Shown here in pieces: positions 47,556-62,500 of a stretch of DNA of 64,000 nucleotides. The stretch is from Orobanche coerulescens (taxonomy: Eukaryota; Streptophyta; Magnoliopsida; Lamiales; Orobanchaceae), in NCBI GenBank assembly GCA_033398695.1, contig CM065806.1, forward strand, positions 44,107,001 to 44,171,000, read 5' to 3'. The notes under the pieces are model-generated. The model made no database searches. It was given only the letters and a program-made list of their open reading frames with translations, and was not told where the DNA came from. The number at the start of each line of letters is the position of its first letter. Position 1 is the stretch's first letter. The translations under genes and the position numbers were made by a program.

Positions 47556-50500
47556 TGTAATATCCTAGAATTTAACTATGAATTTTTTGCATTATTTTAT
47601 TTGGGTTGTACTGTACAGAGTGGGACCCATACAGTATGGATAAATAAGTTTGGAAATCGTGACAGTCATGCCAGTATGTCTATCGAGGTTATTGATTCTA
47701 GGATATTACATGCTTGGTGTGTTTTTCGATGTCGGATATACCGTATGAGTATTTATATGATTTCCGTACTTGGTCGACAGTTGTAATTGAGGATATCGTG
47801 CATCAGACGTACTGTATGAGAATATTTTTGGGATTTCGTATATGTGTTCAGTATGTCGTATGTTCATATTTGTTATGTCAAGACGTTGGACAGAATTGCC
47901 GGAAATGGCTAAGTATGGATCTCGTTAACGACGTTAAGACTTTGACATAACGTACGCTAAGTGGTACGTGTTACGTACGTTATGCGTAAGGTATTAAGTA
48001 CGTAACAAGAGGAATCAGACAGTTGGGCCCTGTGTCGGCAGCTTTCGGCGCGGATGTGGACAGGTGAGTCAACGGATGGAGTTACATACGTTATACAGGG
48101 TGTATTACGTATTACGACGCAACGGAATAAGTGTTACGACGTTACGGGGCGGCTGGCCGAGTCGTGGCCGAGAGGACCTATAGTGGCCGAGCATGGTCGG
48201 CAGTGACTCGCAGGGATGGCCGATCACGGTCGGCAGTGACTCGCTGAGGGCTAGGACTGGCCAATTACGTACGTAGGTTGTGTCCGGTTACGGCCGTAAG
48301 GGCCGGTTACGTACGTAAGGACCCACCGGTTACGCCTATATAAGGCCTAGACCGAGTCATCTGCTCATTTTTTCGTTTTCCTTCGTTTCTTCACGATTCC
48401 TTCAGCAAGAATTGATGGATTTGAGTAAGAACATCATGTAGCAACATGTTTTGGAAGTTGCAATCATGGATTAACATCATCTTCCACCCGGATCGAAGGT
48501 TGTGTTTATTGATCGTTGAAGTTAACTGTTGTGCTGTGGATGAGTCGGGGCTGCAGAGCTTGTAGATGAAGACGACGGGACTAGTAACAACTTCATCATA
48601 TCGGTATCGAGGCAAGTTATGCTTGCTCAGTTCATAATGTTTAATAAATGGTTTCGCTTTCATTTCATTTACGATTCATATAGCAATGGTATTATGGAAT
48701 ATGAATTGTCGGGATGATGGTATGTATATTATGTTTGGACTAAGATAAATCATAATGTATATGATTTTAAGACGTCTAGAGGAAACAGATACGTGAATTA
48801 AATTTGGTCTATTGCATGAGAAGTTGGATATCAAGGTTAGTTATCATGTCGATATTAAACTCGATATGGTCGTTTTGTATTAGTTATGGACTGTACTTCA
48901 TTTTGTATTTTCGGATAAACTGTGTATTCATTCAGGGTGGTTGGTCGTGGAAAGGTTAGCGTCTCCAGCTTGGGGTTAATTAATATTGTTAGATTATGAT
49001 AATCATCATGTTGCATTATTGCATGTGTGTGTTGTTATTTCATGCGGTGAGTGTGCACCATTGTTTGTTAAGTTTTGTGATGTGCTCTTTCTTTGAGCCG
49101 TAATATGTGGGGCCTATGTGTTAGGGATAAAACTTGTATGGTACCCGAATGGAAATGTGTTAGGGGATAAGACCTAAATGACACCTATGTCCGGAGTATT
49201 CCTGAGTAGATGCTTCTGTTACCCTTGGCTGCTGCCTTGGGAGTTAATGTGATATTATCCTGAGTATTCCTGAGTAGATGCTTCTGTGACCCTTGGCTGC
49301 TGCCTTGGGAGTTTATGTTCTATTATTATATGCATTGTTGAGCATGATGTGAACTGTTGTCTGACGGAATACGACATTGTGGTCGTGTCGGTCTTTCATG
49401 ATCAAGTTATTGTTTCCCTCTTGGAAAATCTTATGATCCTTGTTGGATATGCGTTCCTTTGAGATTTTTTGTCATGTTGTATCGTGGCATATCCGAGTCG
49501 ATACGCTCGATCATTCGTGTGTAGGATTTCCGGACGGGCACGTGTAGCATATGTTGGTTTCGACCTCATATTGAACCGCACACGAGACGATTTCGTGAGG
49601 CCGATTAGGTACGAGACCAGACGTGTATTGATCAATACCCATGGATGGCTTGTATACGTACACTGTCTCGATCGCGATCGTGACGCCCATCTTGAGTCTT
49701 TTTGATTGGTCGCTCATACCCATGTATAATTGATCTGCTCGATATTCGGTTGTCTTTGAAATCCCGTATATATGATTTGTATATGGTTGATGATTTTATT
49801 CTCTCGTATCTCGCCGTTGAACCTTTACTAATCTCGTCGGAGTTACCATATCGATGGTCAACTCATTTGATATCGATTCTTTATTAATCTCGCTTTGGGG
49901 TTCACCCTGTCATTGGTAATCTCGCTCGTTGTCGATCCTTATTGATTCTCGCTTTGGGAGTTGTCTCACCGCTGGCATTCTTGGTTATTAGTCCTTGATT
50001 GATGTTATTGGAGTTTACCGTGTCGTCGGTATTCTCGGTTGTCGATTCCTTATTGCTCTTGTTGGAGTTAACCGTATCGATGGTATTCCGGTTGTTGGTC
50101 CTTATTGATCTTGCTAGAGTTTCATCGTGTCGCCGTATTCTCGGTTGTTGGCCCTTTATTGATCTTGTTGGGATTTGCCGTGTCGCCGGTATTCTTGGTT
50201 ATTGATTCTTCATTGATCTTGTTGGAGTTACCATATCATGGTATTCTCATTCGTGGTTGATCCTTTGTCGATCTTGTGTGGAGTTATCATGTCATTGGTA
50301 TTCCGTTGTGATGCATTGATTGTTTATCATTATTGATTGTGTGAGCATTCATTCTTTGTATTGACATCCGGGACTTGCCATTGCCTCGACAGCTTGATTT
50401 GTATATGTATCGTGTGATATCGGTTTTATCGATTGGGATCCGATTGTGCGACCCAAATGCGTAATCGAACTTGGCCGATTATTCTATACTCGAGATATGT

Positions 50501-51088
50501 TTATGTTTGGAAATCTTGGTAGAGTTTCGGATACTGACATGTGATTTATTTTGAATTCGTTCATTACTTAAGAACGCGAGATGTGATTATGGTAAGGATT
50601 GATTTGATATGGATTGTGATGGGTTGGTAAGGTTATGTCGGTAAGGCTACACTAGATTTATTCTTGCCTTGTGATTACATGGATATGTAATTGTTTTTGT
50701 GATGTGATCGTTATCATTATTGAGTATTATGACTGACCCCGTCGTGGGCTTTATCTTTTAGGTACTCGGAGATCGAGCTAGTAACGGTCGTGAAGGGATG
50801 AGCTTTCCTGATACTGGCTATGGCGTGATTGTTCGGATTGTGTATTCTTTCTGCTTTTTTCTAATTCATTGCAAATGTATTTAATTATGTTTTTATCTCA
50901 TTGTGTGTGTATGTTTCTAAATGGCTTTTCGGTATTCTTATGAACTGTGTTTTTATCCGCTGTGTGTGTGTACTTCAAAAGGGCCTTTTGGCATTTTTAA
51001 ATGTTTGCGAAAATGATTTTAGCCTTGTGGGTTCCAATGTGGGGCCCACGGCGCTGTAATATTCCCGTATGATTTTGGGGGTGTTATA
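47556..51088 (+). repeat. array LTR 4 (3,533 bp), with clustered small differences
   Basis: Shares all deletions of LTRs 3 and 5, but carries dozens of 1-4-base losses and swaps in patches (about 47890-48140, 49490-50540, 50815-50900). Examples are TTACGACGTTA for TTACGTACGTTA and CTCGCTTTGG for CTGTTTGG. Between patches it is identical to its neighbours. Confidence 0.9.
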
Positions 51089-51475
51089 GAAGATGGTATC
51101 GAGCTTGGGTTTCGTAAACCCGGGCGTGTGTGTTATGTGGCTCTACCGGTGCGGTAGTAGCGTGACTTTTGAAAATGATTTTCGACTTTTGAGTCAAACC
51201 AATTTTGGAGGTTTCAAAATTTTTGAAATATTTTTAAATTGCTGTATTTGCGATGTCGGTGTGTTGTTAGTGTGTTGAGACTTTGTATGGGAGTCGTATG
51301 ATGGTATCATGGAAGATCATCGACTTCACGGACTGTAAGTATGTTCTTTTAGTTATTTCGGTTTTGATGATGATTATTTGAGTATGGTGTCGTGATTTTG
51401 AGATATTTCGAGATTGAGATACCGATTATGACAGTGTTGAGTTTCGAGGACGAAACTTATTTAAGTGGGTATATA
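51089..51475 (+). other. array interior 4 (387 bp)
   Basis: As interior 2 but with several single-base losses (GGTATCGAGCTTGG in the primer site, ACAGTGTTGAG before the hairpin), continuing the patchy pattern of LTR 4. Confidence 0.85.
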
Positions 51476-54400
51476 TGTAATATCCTAGAATTTAACTATG
51501 AATTTTTGCATTATTTTATTTGGGTTGTACCGCATGCAGTGGGACCCATACAAGATGGATAAATAAGTTTGGAAATCGTGATACCATGCCAAGATGTCTA
51601 TCGAGGTTATTGATTCTAGGATATTACATGCTTGGTGTGTTTTTCGATGTCGGATATACCGTATGAGTATTTATATGATTTCCGTACTTGGTCGACATTG
51701 TAATTGAGGATATCGTGCATCAGACGTACTGTATGAGAATATTTTTGGGATTTCGTATATGTGTTCAGTATGTCGTATGTTCATATTTGTTATGTCAAGA
51801 CGTTGGACAGGAATTGCTGGAAATGGCTAAGTATGGATCTGTTAACGTACGTTAAGACTTTGACATAACGTACGCTAAGTGGTACGTGTTACGACGTTAT
51901 GCGCGTAAGGTATTAAGTACGTAACAAGAGGAATCGCATTGGGCCTCGTGGTCGGCTTTCGGCGCGGATGTGGACAGGTGAGTCAACGGATGGAGTTACA
52001 TACATTATACAGGGTGTATTACGTATTACGTACGCAACGGAATAAGTGTTACGTACGTTACGGGGCGGCTGGCCGAGTCGTGGCCGAGAGGACCTATAGT
52101 GGCCGAACATGGTCGGCAGTGACTCGCAGGGATGGCCGATCACGGTCGGCAGTGACTCGCTGAGGGCTAGGACTGGCCAATTACGTACGTAGGCTGTGTC
52201 CGGTTACGGCCGTAAGGGCCGGTTACGTACGTAAGGACCCACCGGTTACGCCCATATAAGGCCTAGACCGAGTCATCTGCTCATTTTTTCGTTTTCCTTC
52301 GTTTCTTCACGATTCCTTCAGCAAGAATTGATGGATTTGACTAAGAACATCATGTAGCAACATGTTTTGGAAGTTGCAATCATGGATTAACATCATCTTC
52401 CACCCGGATCGAAGGTTGTGTTTATTGATCGTTGAAGTTAACTGTTGTGCTGTGGATGAGTCGGGGCTGCAGAGCTTGTAGATGAAGACGACGGGACTAG
52501 TAACAACTTCATCATATCGGTATCGAGGCAAGTTATGCTTGCTCAGTTCATAATGTTTAATAAATGGTTTCGCTTTCATTTCATTTACGATTCATATAGC
52601 AATGGTATTATGGAATATGAATTGTCGGGATGATGGTATGTATATTATGTTTGGACTAAGATAAATCATAATGTATATGATTTTAAGACGTCTAGAGGAA
52701 ACAGATACGTGAATTAAATTTGGTCTATTGCATGAGAAGTTGGATATCAAGGTTAGTTATCATGTCGATATTAAACTCGATATGGTCGTTTTGTATTAGT
52801 TATGGACTGTACTTCATTTTGTATTTTCGGATAAACCGTATTCATTCAGGGTGGTTGGTCGTGGAAAGGTTAGCGTCTCCAGCTTGGGGTTAATTAATAT
52901 TGTTAGATTATGATAATCATCATGTTGCATTATTGCATGTGTGTGTTGTTATTTCATGCGGTGAGTGTGCACCATTGTTTGTTAAGTTTTGTGATGTGCT
53001 CTTTCTTTGAGCCGTAATATGTGGGGCCTATGTGTTAGGGATAAAACTTGTATGGTACCCGAATGGAAATGTGTTAGGGGATAAGACCTAAATGACACCT
53101 ATGTCCGGAGTATTCCTGAGTAGATGCTTCTGTTACCCTTGGCTGCTGCCTTGGGAGTTAATGTGATATTATCCTGAGTATTCCTCAGTATATGCTTCTG
53201 TGACCCTTGGCTGCTGCCTTGGGAGTTTATGTTCTATTATTATATGCATTGTTGAGCATGCTGTGAACTGTTGTCTGACGGAATACGACATTGTGGTCGT
53301 GTCGGTCTTTCATGATCAAGTTATTGTTTCCCTCTTGGAAAATCTTCTGATCCTTGTTGGATATGCGTTCCTTTGAGATTTTTTGTCATGTTGTATCGTG
53401 GCATATCTGGAGTCAGATACGTTCTGATCATTCAGGTGTAGGATTTCCGGGACGGGCACGTGTAGCATATGTTGGTTTCGACCTCATATTGAACCGTGCA
53501 CACGAGACGTACTTCGTGAGGCTGATTAGGTACGAGACCAGACGTGTATTGATCAATACCCATGGATGGCTTGTACACAGACACCTGTCTGGATCGGGCG
53601 TATCATGACGTCCATCTTGAGTCTTTTTGATTGGTCGTTCACAGTCCATGTATAATTGGATCTGTTCGATATTCGGGTTGTCTTTGAAATCCCGTATATA
53701 TGATTTGTATATGGTTGATGATTTTATTCTCTCGTGTATCGGTCGCCGTTGAACCTTTACTAATCTCGCTCGGAGTTACCATATCGATGGTCAACTCATT
53801 TGATATCGATTCTTTATTAATCTCGTTTGGGGTTCACCCTGTCATTGGTAATCTCGTTCGTTGTTGATCCTTATTGATTCTGTTTGGGAGTTGTCTCACC
53901 GTTGGCATTCTTGGTTATTAGTCCTTGATTGATGTTATTGGAGTTTACCGTGTCGTCGGTATTCTCAGTTGTCGATTCCTTATTGCTCTTGTTGGAGTTA
54001 ACCGTATCGATGGTATTCCCGGTTGTTGGTCCTTATTGATCTTGCTAGAGTTTACTGTGTCGTCAGTATTCTCGGTTGTTGGCCCTTTATTGATCTTGTT
54101 GGGATTTGCCGTGTCGTCGGTATTCTTGGTTATTGATTCTTCATTGATCTTGTTGGAGTTACCATATCATGGTATTCTCATTCGTGGTTGATCCTTTGTC
54201 GATCTTGTGTGGAGTTATCATGTCATTGGTATTCCGTTGTGATGCATTGATTGTTTATCATTATTGATTGTGTGAGCATTCATTCTTTGTATTGACATCC
54301 GGGACTTGCCATTGCCTCGGTACAGTTGATTTGTATATGTATCGTGTGATATCGGTTTTTATCAGGATTGGGATCCGATTGTGCGACCCAGCCGGCAGAA

Positions 54401-55026
54401 TCGAACTTGGCCAGATTATTCTATACTCGAGATATGTTTATGTTTGGAAATCTTGGTAGAGTTTCGGATACAGCACAGGTGATTTATTTTGAATTCGTTC
54501 ATTACTTAAGAACGCGAGATGTGATTATGGTAAGGATTGATTTGATATGGATTGTGATGGGTTGGTAAGGTTATGTCGGTAAGGCTACACTGGATTTATT
54601 CTTGCCTTGTGATTACATGGATATGTAATTGTTTTTGTGATGTGATCGTTATCATTATTGAGTATTATGACTGACCCCGTCGTGGGCTTTATCTTTTAGG
54701 TACTCGGAGATCGAGCTAGTAACGGTCGTGAAGGGATGAGCTTTCCGGTGATACTGGCTATGGCGTGATTGTTCGGATTGTGTATTCTTTTCTGTTTTTT
54801 CTAATTCCGCTGCAAATGTATTTAATTATGTTTTTATCTGCTGTGTGTGTATGTTTCTAAATGGCTTTTCGGTATTCTTATGAACTGTGTTTTTATCCGC
54901 TGTGTGTGTACTTCAAAAGGGCCTTTTGGCATTTTTAAATGTTTGCGAAAATGATTTTAGCCTTGTGGGTTCCAATGTGGGGCCCACGGCGCTGTAATAT
55001 TCCCGTATGATTTTGGGGGTGTTATA
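51476..55026 (+). repeat. array LTR 5 (3,551 bp)
   Basis: Inner short type, like LTR 3. The first about 500 bp (to about 51960) carry the same kind of small losses as LTR 4; the rest is clean. Ends TTATA. Confidence 0.92.
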
Positions 55027-55418
55027 GAAGATGGTATCGGAGCTTGGGTTTCGTAAAACCCGGGCGTGTGTGTTATGTGGCTCTACCGGTGCGGTAGTAG
55101 CGTGACTTTTGAAAATGATTTTCTGACTTTTGAGTCAAACCAATTTTGGAGGTTTCAAAATTTTTGAAATATTTTTAAATTGCTGTATTTGCGATGTCGG
55201 TGTGTTGTTAGTGTGTTGAGACTTTGTATGGGAGTCGTATGATGGTATCATGGAAGATCATCGACTTCACGGACCTGTAAGTATGTTCTTTTAGTTATTT
55301 CAGTTTTGATGATGATTATTTGAGTATGGTGTCGTGATTTTGAGATATTTCGAGATTGAGATACTGATTATGACAGGTGTTGAGTTTCGAGGACGAAACT
55401 TATTTAAGTGGGTATATA
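55027..55418 (+). other. array interior 5 (392 bp)
   Basis: Primer site, mini-exon with GTAAGTATG and hairpin as in interior 2. Confidence 0.85.
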
Positions 55419-58400
55419 TGTAATATCCTAGAATTTAACTATGAATTTTTTGCATTATTTTATTTGGGTTGTCTGCACAGAGTGGGACCCATACAGTATG
55501 GATAAATAAGTTTGGAAATCGTGACAGTCATGCCAGTATGTCTATCGAGGTTATTGATTCTAGGATATTACATGCTCGGTGTGTTTTTCGATGTCGGATA
55601 TACCGTATGAGTATTTATATGATTTCCGTACTTGGTCGACAGTTGTAATTGAGGATATCGTGCATCAGACGTACTGTATGAGAATATTTTTGGGATTTCG
55701 TATATGTGTTCAGTATGTCGTATGTTCATATTTGTTATGTCAAGACGTTGGACAGGAATTGCTGGAAATGGCTAAGTATGGATCTGTTAACGTACGTTAA
55801 GACTTTGACATAACGTACGCTAAGTGGTACGTGTTACGTACGTTATGCGTAAGGTATTAAGTACGTAACAAGAGGAATCAGACAGTTGGGCCCTGTGTCG
55901 GCAGCTTTCGGCGCGGATGTGGACAGGTGAGTCAACGGATGGAGTTACATACGTTATACAGGGTGTATTACGTATTACGTACGCAACTGAATAAGTGTTA
56001 CGTACGTTACGGGGCGGCTGGCCGAGTCGTGGCCGAGAGGACCTATAGTGGCCGAGCATGGTCGGCAGTGACTCGCAGGGATGGCCGATCACGGTCGGCA
56101 GTGACTCGCTGAGGGCTAAAACTGGCCAATTACATACGTAGGCTGTGTCCGGTTACGGCCGTAAGGGCCGGTTACGTACGTAAGGACCCACCGGTTACGC
56201 CTATATAAGGCCTAGACCGAGTCATCTGCTCATTTTTTCGTTTTCCTTCGTTTCTTCACGATTCCTTCAGCAAGAATTGATGGATTTGAGTAAGAACATC
56301 ATGTAGCAACATGTTTTGGAAGTTGCAATCATGGATTAACATCATCTTCCACCCGGATCGAAGGTTGTGTTTATTGATCGTTGAAGTTAACTGTTGTGCT
56401 GTGGATGAGTCGGGGCTGCAGAGCTTGTAGATGAAGACGACGGGACTAGTAACAACTTCATCATATCGGTATCGAGGCAAGTTATGCTTGCTCAGTTCAT
56501 AATGTTTAATAAATGGTTTCACTTTCATTTCATTTACGATTCATATAGCAATGGTATTATGGAATATGAATTGTCGGGATGATGGTATGTATATTATGTT
56601 TGGACTAAGATAAATCATAATGTATATAATTTTAAGACGTCTAGAGGAAACAGATACGTGAATTAAATTTGGTCTATTGCATGAGAAGTTGGATATCAAG
56701 GTTAGTTATCATGTCGATATTTAACTCGATATGGTCGTTTTGTATTAGTTATGGACTGTACTTCATTTTGGATTTTTCGGATAAACTGTGTATTCATTCA
56801 GGGTGGTTGGTCGTGGAAAGGTTAGCGTCTCCAGCTTGGGGTAAATTAATATTGTTAGATTATGATGATCATCATGTTGCATTATTGCATGTGTGTGTTG
56901 TTATTTCATGCGGTGAGTGTGCACCATTGTTTGTTAAGTTTTGTGATGTGCTCTTTCTTTGAGCCGTAATATGTGGGGCCTATGTGTTAGGGATAAAACT
57001 TGTATGGTACCCGAATGGAAATGTGTTAGGGGATAAGACCTAAATGACACCTATGTCCAGAGTATTCCTGAGTAGATGCTTCTGTTACCCTTGGCTGCTG
57101 CCTTGGGAGTTAATGTGATATTATCCTGAGTATTCCTGAGTAGATGCTTCTGTGACCCTTGGTTGCTGCCTTGGGAGTTTATGTGCTATTATTATATGCA
57201 TTGTTGAGCATGCTGTGAACTGTTGTCTGACGGAATACGACATTGTGGTCGTGTCGGTCTTTCATGATCAAGTTATTGTTTCCCTCTTGGAAAATCTTCT
57301 GATCCTTGTTGGATATGCGTTCCTTTGAGATTTTTTGTCATGTTGTATCGTGGCATATCTGGAGTCAGATACGTTCTGATCATTCAGGTGTAGGATTTCC
57401 GGGACGGGCACGTGTAGCATATGTTGGTTTCGACCTCATATTGAACCATGCACACGAGACGTACTTCGTGAGGCTGATTAGGTACGAGACCAGACGTGTA
57501 TTGATCAATACCCATGGATGGCTTGTACACAGACACCTGTCTGGATCGGGCGTATCGTGACGTCCATCTTGAGTCTTTTTGATTAGTCGTTCACAGTCCA
57601 TGTATAATTGGATCTGTTCGATATTCGGGTTGTCTTTGAAATCCCGTATATATGATTTGTATATGGTTGATGATTTTATTCTCTCGTGTATCGGTCGCCG
57701 TTGAACCTTTACTAATCTCGTTCGGAGTTACCATATCGATGGTCAACTCATTTGATATCGATTCTTTATTAATCTCGTTTGGGGTTCACCCTGTCATTGG
57801 TAATCTCGTTCGTTGTTGATCCTTATTGATTCTGTTTGGGAGTTGTCTCACCGTTGGCATTCTTGGTTATTAGTCCTTGATTGATGTTATTGGAGTTTAC
57901 CGTGTCGTCGGTATTCTCAGTTGTCGATTCCTTATTGCTCTTGTTGGAGTTAACCGTATCGATGGTATTCCCGGTTGTTGGTCCTTATTGATCTTGCTAG
58001 AGTTTACTGTGTCGTCAGTATTCTCGGTTGTTGGCCCTTTATTGATCTTATTGGCGTTTATCGTACCGTTGGTATTTCTGGTTGTCGACTCTTATTGATC
58101 TCGTTGGAGTTTATCGTATCGTCGGTATTCTCGGTTATTTATTCTTCATTGATCCTTATCATGTCGTCGATATTCTCGGTTATTGATTCCTTGTTGATCC
58201 CTACCGTGTCGTCGGTATTCTCGGTTGTTGACCTTTTATTGATCTTGTTGGGATTTGCCGTGTCGTCGGTATTCTTGGTTATTGATTCTTCATTGATCTT
58301 GTTGGAGTTACCATATCATGGTATTCTCATTCTTGGTTGATCCTTTGTCGATCTTGTGTGGAGTTATCATGTCATTGGTATTCCGTTGTGATGCATTGAT

Positions 58401-59156
58401 TGTTTATCATTATTGATTGTGTGAGCATTCATGCTTTGTATTGACATCCGGGACTTTCCATTGCCTCGGGACAGTTGATTTGCAGATGTATCGTGTGATA
58501 TCAGTTTTTATTAGGATTGGGATCCGATTGTGCGACCCAGCCGGCAGAATCGAACTTGGCCAGATTATTCTATACTCGAGATATGTTTATGTTTGGAAAT
58601 CTTGGTAGAGTTTCGGATACAGTACAGGGGATTTCTTTTGAATTCGTTCATTACTTAAGAATGCGAGATGTGATTATGGTAAGGATTGATTTGATATGGA
58701 TTGTGATGGGTTGGTAAGGTTATGTCGGTAAGGCTACACTGGATTTATTCTTGCCTTATGATTACATTGATATGTAATTGTTTTTTTGATGTGATAGTTA
58801 TCATTGTTGAGTATTATGACTGACCCCGTCGTGGGCTTTATCTTTTAGGTACTCGGAGATCGAGCTAGTAGCGGTCGTGAAGGGATGAGATTTCCGGTGA
58901 TATTAGTTATGGCGTGATTCTTCGGATTGTGTATTCTTTTCTGTTTTTTCTAATTCCGCTGCAAATGTATTTAATTATGTTTTTATCCGCTGTGTGTGTA
59001 TGTTTCTAAATGGCTTTTCGGTATTCTTCTGAACTGTGTTTTTATCTGCTGTGTGTGTACTTCAAAAGGGCCTTTTGGCATTTTTAAACGTTTGCGAAAA
59101 TAATTTTAGCCTTGTGGGTTCCAATGTGGTTCCCGTATGATTTTGGGGGTGTTACA
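55419..59156 (+). repeat. array LTR 6 (3,738 bp), mosaic
   Basis: The 5' half carries the U3 deletions of LTRs 3-5. The 3' half has the longer minisatellite and TTACA end of LTR 7. A private deletion of about 19 bases removes GGGCCCACGGCGCTGTAATA-type sequence before the end (59128-59132 region). It looks like a crossover product between inner and outer types. Confidence 0.9.
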
Positions 59157-59548
59157 GAAGATGGTATAGGAGCTTGGGCTTCATAAAACCCGGGCGTGTG
59201 TGTTATGTGGCTCTACCGGTGCGGTAGTAGCGTGACTTTTGAAAATGATTTTCTAACTTTTGAGTCAAACCAATTTTGGAGGTTTCAAAATTTTTGAAAT
59301 ATTTTCAAATTGCTGTATTTGCGATGCCGGTGTGTTGTTAGTGTGTTGAGACTTTGTATGGGAGTCGTATGTTGGTATCATGGAAGATCATCGACTTCAC
59401 GGACCTGTAAGTATGTTCTTTTAGTTATTTCAGTTTTGATGATGATTATTTGAGTATGGTGTCGTGATTTTGAGATATTTCGGGATTGAGATACTGATTA
59501 TGACAGGTGTTGAGTTTCGAGGACGAAACTTATTTAAGTGGGTATATA
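59157..59548 (+). other. array interior 6 (392 bp)
   Basis: Primer site is slightly altered (TGGTATAGGAGC). The hairpin and mini-exon are kept. Confidence 0.85.
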
Positions 59549-62500
59549 TGTAATATCCTAGAATTTAACTATGAATTTTTCGCATTATTTTATCTGGATT
59601 GTACTGTACAGAGTGGGACCGATACAGTAAGGATAAATAATTTTGGAAACCGTGACAGTCATGCCAGTATGTCAATCGAGGTTATTGATTCTAGGATATT
59701 ACATGCTTGGTGTGTTTTTCGATGTCGGATATACCGTATGAGTATTTTTATGATTTCCGTACTTGGTCGACAGTTGTAATTGAGGATATCGTGCATCATA
59801 CGTACCGTATGAGAATATTTTTGGGATTTCGTATATGTGTTCAGTATGTCGTATGTTCATGTTTGTTATGTCGAGACGTTGGACAGGAATTGCTGGAAAT
59901 GGCTAAGTATGGATCTGTTAACGTACGTTAAGACTTTGAGATAATGTATGCTGAGTGGTACGTGTTACGTACGTTATGCGTAAGGTATTACGTACGTAAC
60001 AAGAGGAATCAGACAGTTGGGCCCTGTGTCGGCAGCTTTCGGCGCGGATGTGGACAGGTAAGTCAACGGATGGAGTTACGTACATTATACAGGGTGTAAT
60101 ACGTACGTAATACGAGTATAATACTGTAGCAAGTCAACGTACGTATTACGTACGCAACGGAATAAGTGTTACGTACGTTACGGGCTACCGCCGAGTCGTG
60201 GCCGAGAGGACTGTAGTGGCCGAGCATGGTCGGCAGTGACTCGCGAGGATGGCCGATCACGGTCGCGACTACCGGGACTAGGATCGCCAATTACGACGTA
60301 GCCGTGGCTTGCCATTACGGTCGTAAGGGGCGAAGCATGCACGTAAGGACCCACCGGTTACGTACGTAAGGCTGTCGGCCAAGATGGACAGAAGGGTAGG
60401 CCACGGCCGGCTACGTACGTAAGGACCCGCCGGTTACGAACGTAAGGTACCGGCAGGTCTCGGCCTATATAAGGCCAGGACTGAGTCATCTGCTCATTTT
60501 TTCGTTTCCTTCGTTTCTTCACGATTCCTTCAGCAAGAATTGATGGATTTGAGTAAGAACATCATGTAGCAACATGTTTTGGAAGTTGCAATCATGGATT
60601 AACATCATCTTCCACCCGGATCGAAGGTTGCATTTAGTGATCGTTGAAGTTAACCGTTGTGCTGTGGATGAGTCGGGGCTGCGGAGCATGCAGATGAAGA
60701 CGACGGGACTAGTAACAACTTCATCGTATCGGTATCGAGGCAAGTTATGCTTGCTCAGTTCATAATGTTTAATAAATAGTTTCGCTTTGATTTCATTTAC
60801 GATTCATATAGCAATGGTATTATGGAATATGAATTGTCGGGATGATGGTATGTATATTATGTTTGGACTAAGATAAATCATAATGTATATGATTTTAAGA
60901 CGTCTAGAGGAAACAGATACGTGAATTAAATTTGGTCTATTGCATGAGAAGTTGGATATCAAGGTTAGTTATCATGTCGATATTAAACTCGAGATGGTGG
61001 TTTGGTATTAGTTATGGACTGTACTTAATTTTGGATTTTTCGGATGAACCGTGTATTCGTTCAGGGTGTTTGGTCGTGGAAAGCTTAGCGTCTCCAACTT
61101 GGGGTAAATTAATATTGTTAGATTATGATAATCATCATGTTGCATTATTGCATGTGTGTGTTGATATTTCATGCGGTGAGTGTGCACCATTGTTTGTTAC
61201 GTTTTGTGATGTGCTCTTTTTTTGAGCCGTAATCTGTGGGGCCGATGTGTTGGGGATAAAACCTGTATGGTACCCGAATGGAAATGTTTTAGGGGATAAG
61301 ACCTAAATGACACCTATGTCCGGAGTATTCCTGAGTATATGCTTTCGTGACCCTTGGTTGCTGCCTTGGGAGTTTATGTGATATAGTCCGGAGTATTCCT
61401 GAGTAGATGCTTCTGTGACCCTTGGCTGCTGCCTTGGGAGTTTATGTGCTATTATTATATGCATTGTTGAGCATTATGTGAACTGTTGTCTGACGGAATA
61501 CGACATTGTGGTCGTGTCGGTCTTTCATGATCAAGTTATTGTTGCCCTCTTAGAAAATCTTCTGATCCTTGTTGGATATGCGTTCCTATTTGATTTGTTG
61601 TCATGTTGTATCGTGGCATATCAAGAGTCAGATACGTTCTGATCATTCAGGTGTAGGATTTCCGAGACGGGCACGTGTAGCATATGTTGGTTTCGACCTC
61701 ATATTGAACCATGCACACGAGACGTACTTCGTGCGGCTGATTAGGTATGAGACCAGACGTGTATTGATCAATACCCGTGGCTGGCTTGTACACGGACACC
61801 TGTCCGGATCGGGCGTATCGTGACTTACATCTTGAGTCTTATTGATTGGTCGTTCACATTCCATGTGTAATTGGATCTGTTCGATATTCGGGTTTTCTTT
61901 GAAATCCCGTATATATGATTTGTATATGGTTGACGATTTTATTCTCTCGTGTATCTGTCGCCGTTGAACCTTTACTAATCTCGTTCGGAGTTACCATATC
62001 GATGGTCAACTTATTTGATATCGATTCTTTATTAATCTCGTTTGGGGTTCACCCTGTCATTGGTAATCTCGTTCGTTGTTGATCCTTATTGATTCTGTTT
62101 GGGAGTTGTCTCACCATTTGCATTCTTGATTATTAGTCCTTGATTAATGTTATTGGAGTTTACCGTGTCGTCGGTATTCTCGGTTGTCGATTCCTTATTG
62201 CTCTTGTTGGAGTTTACCATATCGATGGTATTCCCAGTTGTTGGTCCTTATTGATCTTGCTAGAGTTTACTGTGTCGTCGGTATTCTCGGTTGTTGGCCC
62301 TTTATTGATCTTATTGGAGTTTATCGTACCGTTGATATTTCTGGTTGTCGACTCTTATTGATCTCGTTGGAGTTTACCGTATCGTCGGTATTCTCGGTTA
62401 TTGATTCTTCATTGATCCTTATCGTGTCGTCGGTATTCTCGGTTATTGATTCCTTGTTGATCCTTACCGTGTCGTCGGTATTCTCGGTTGTTGACCTTTT

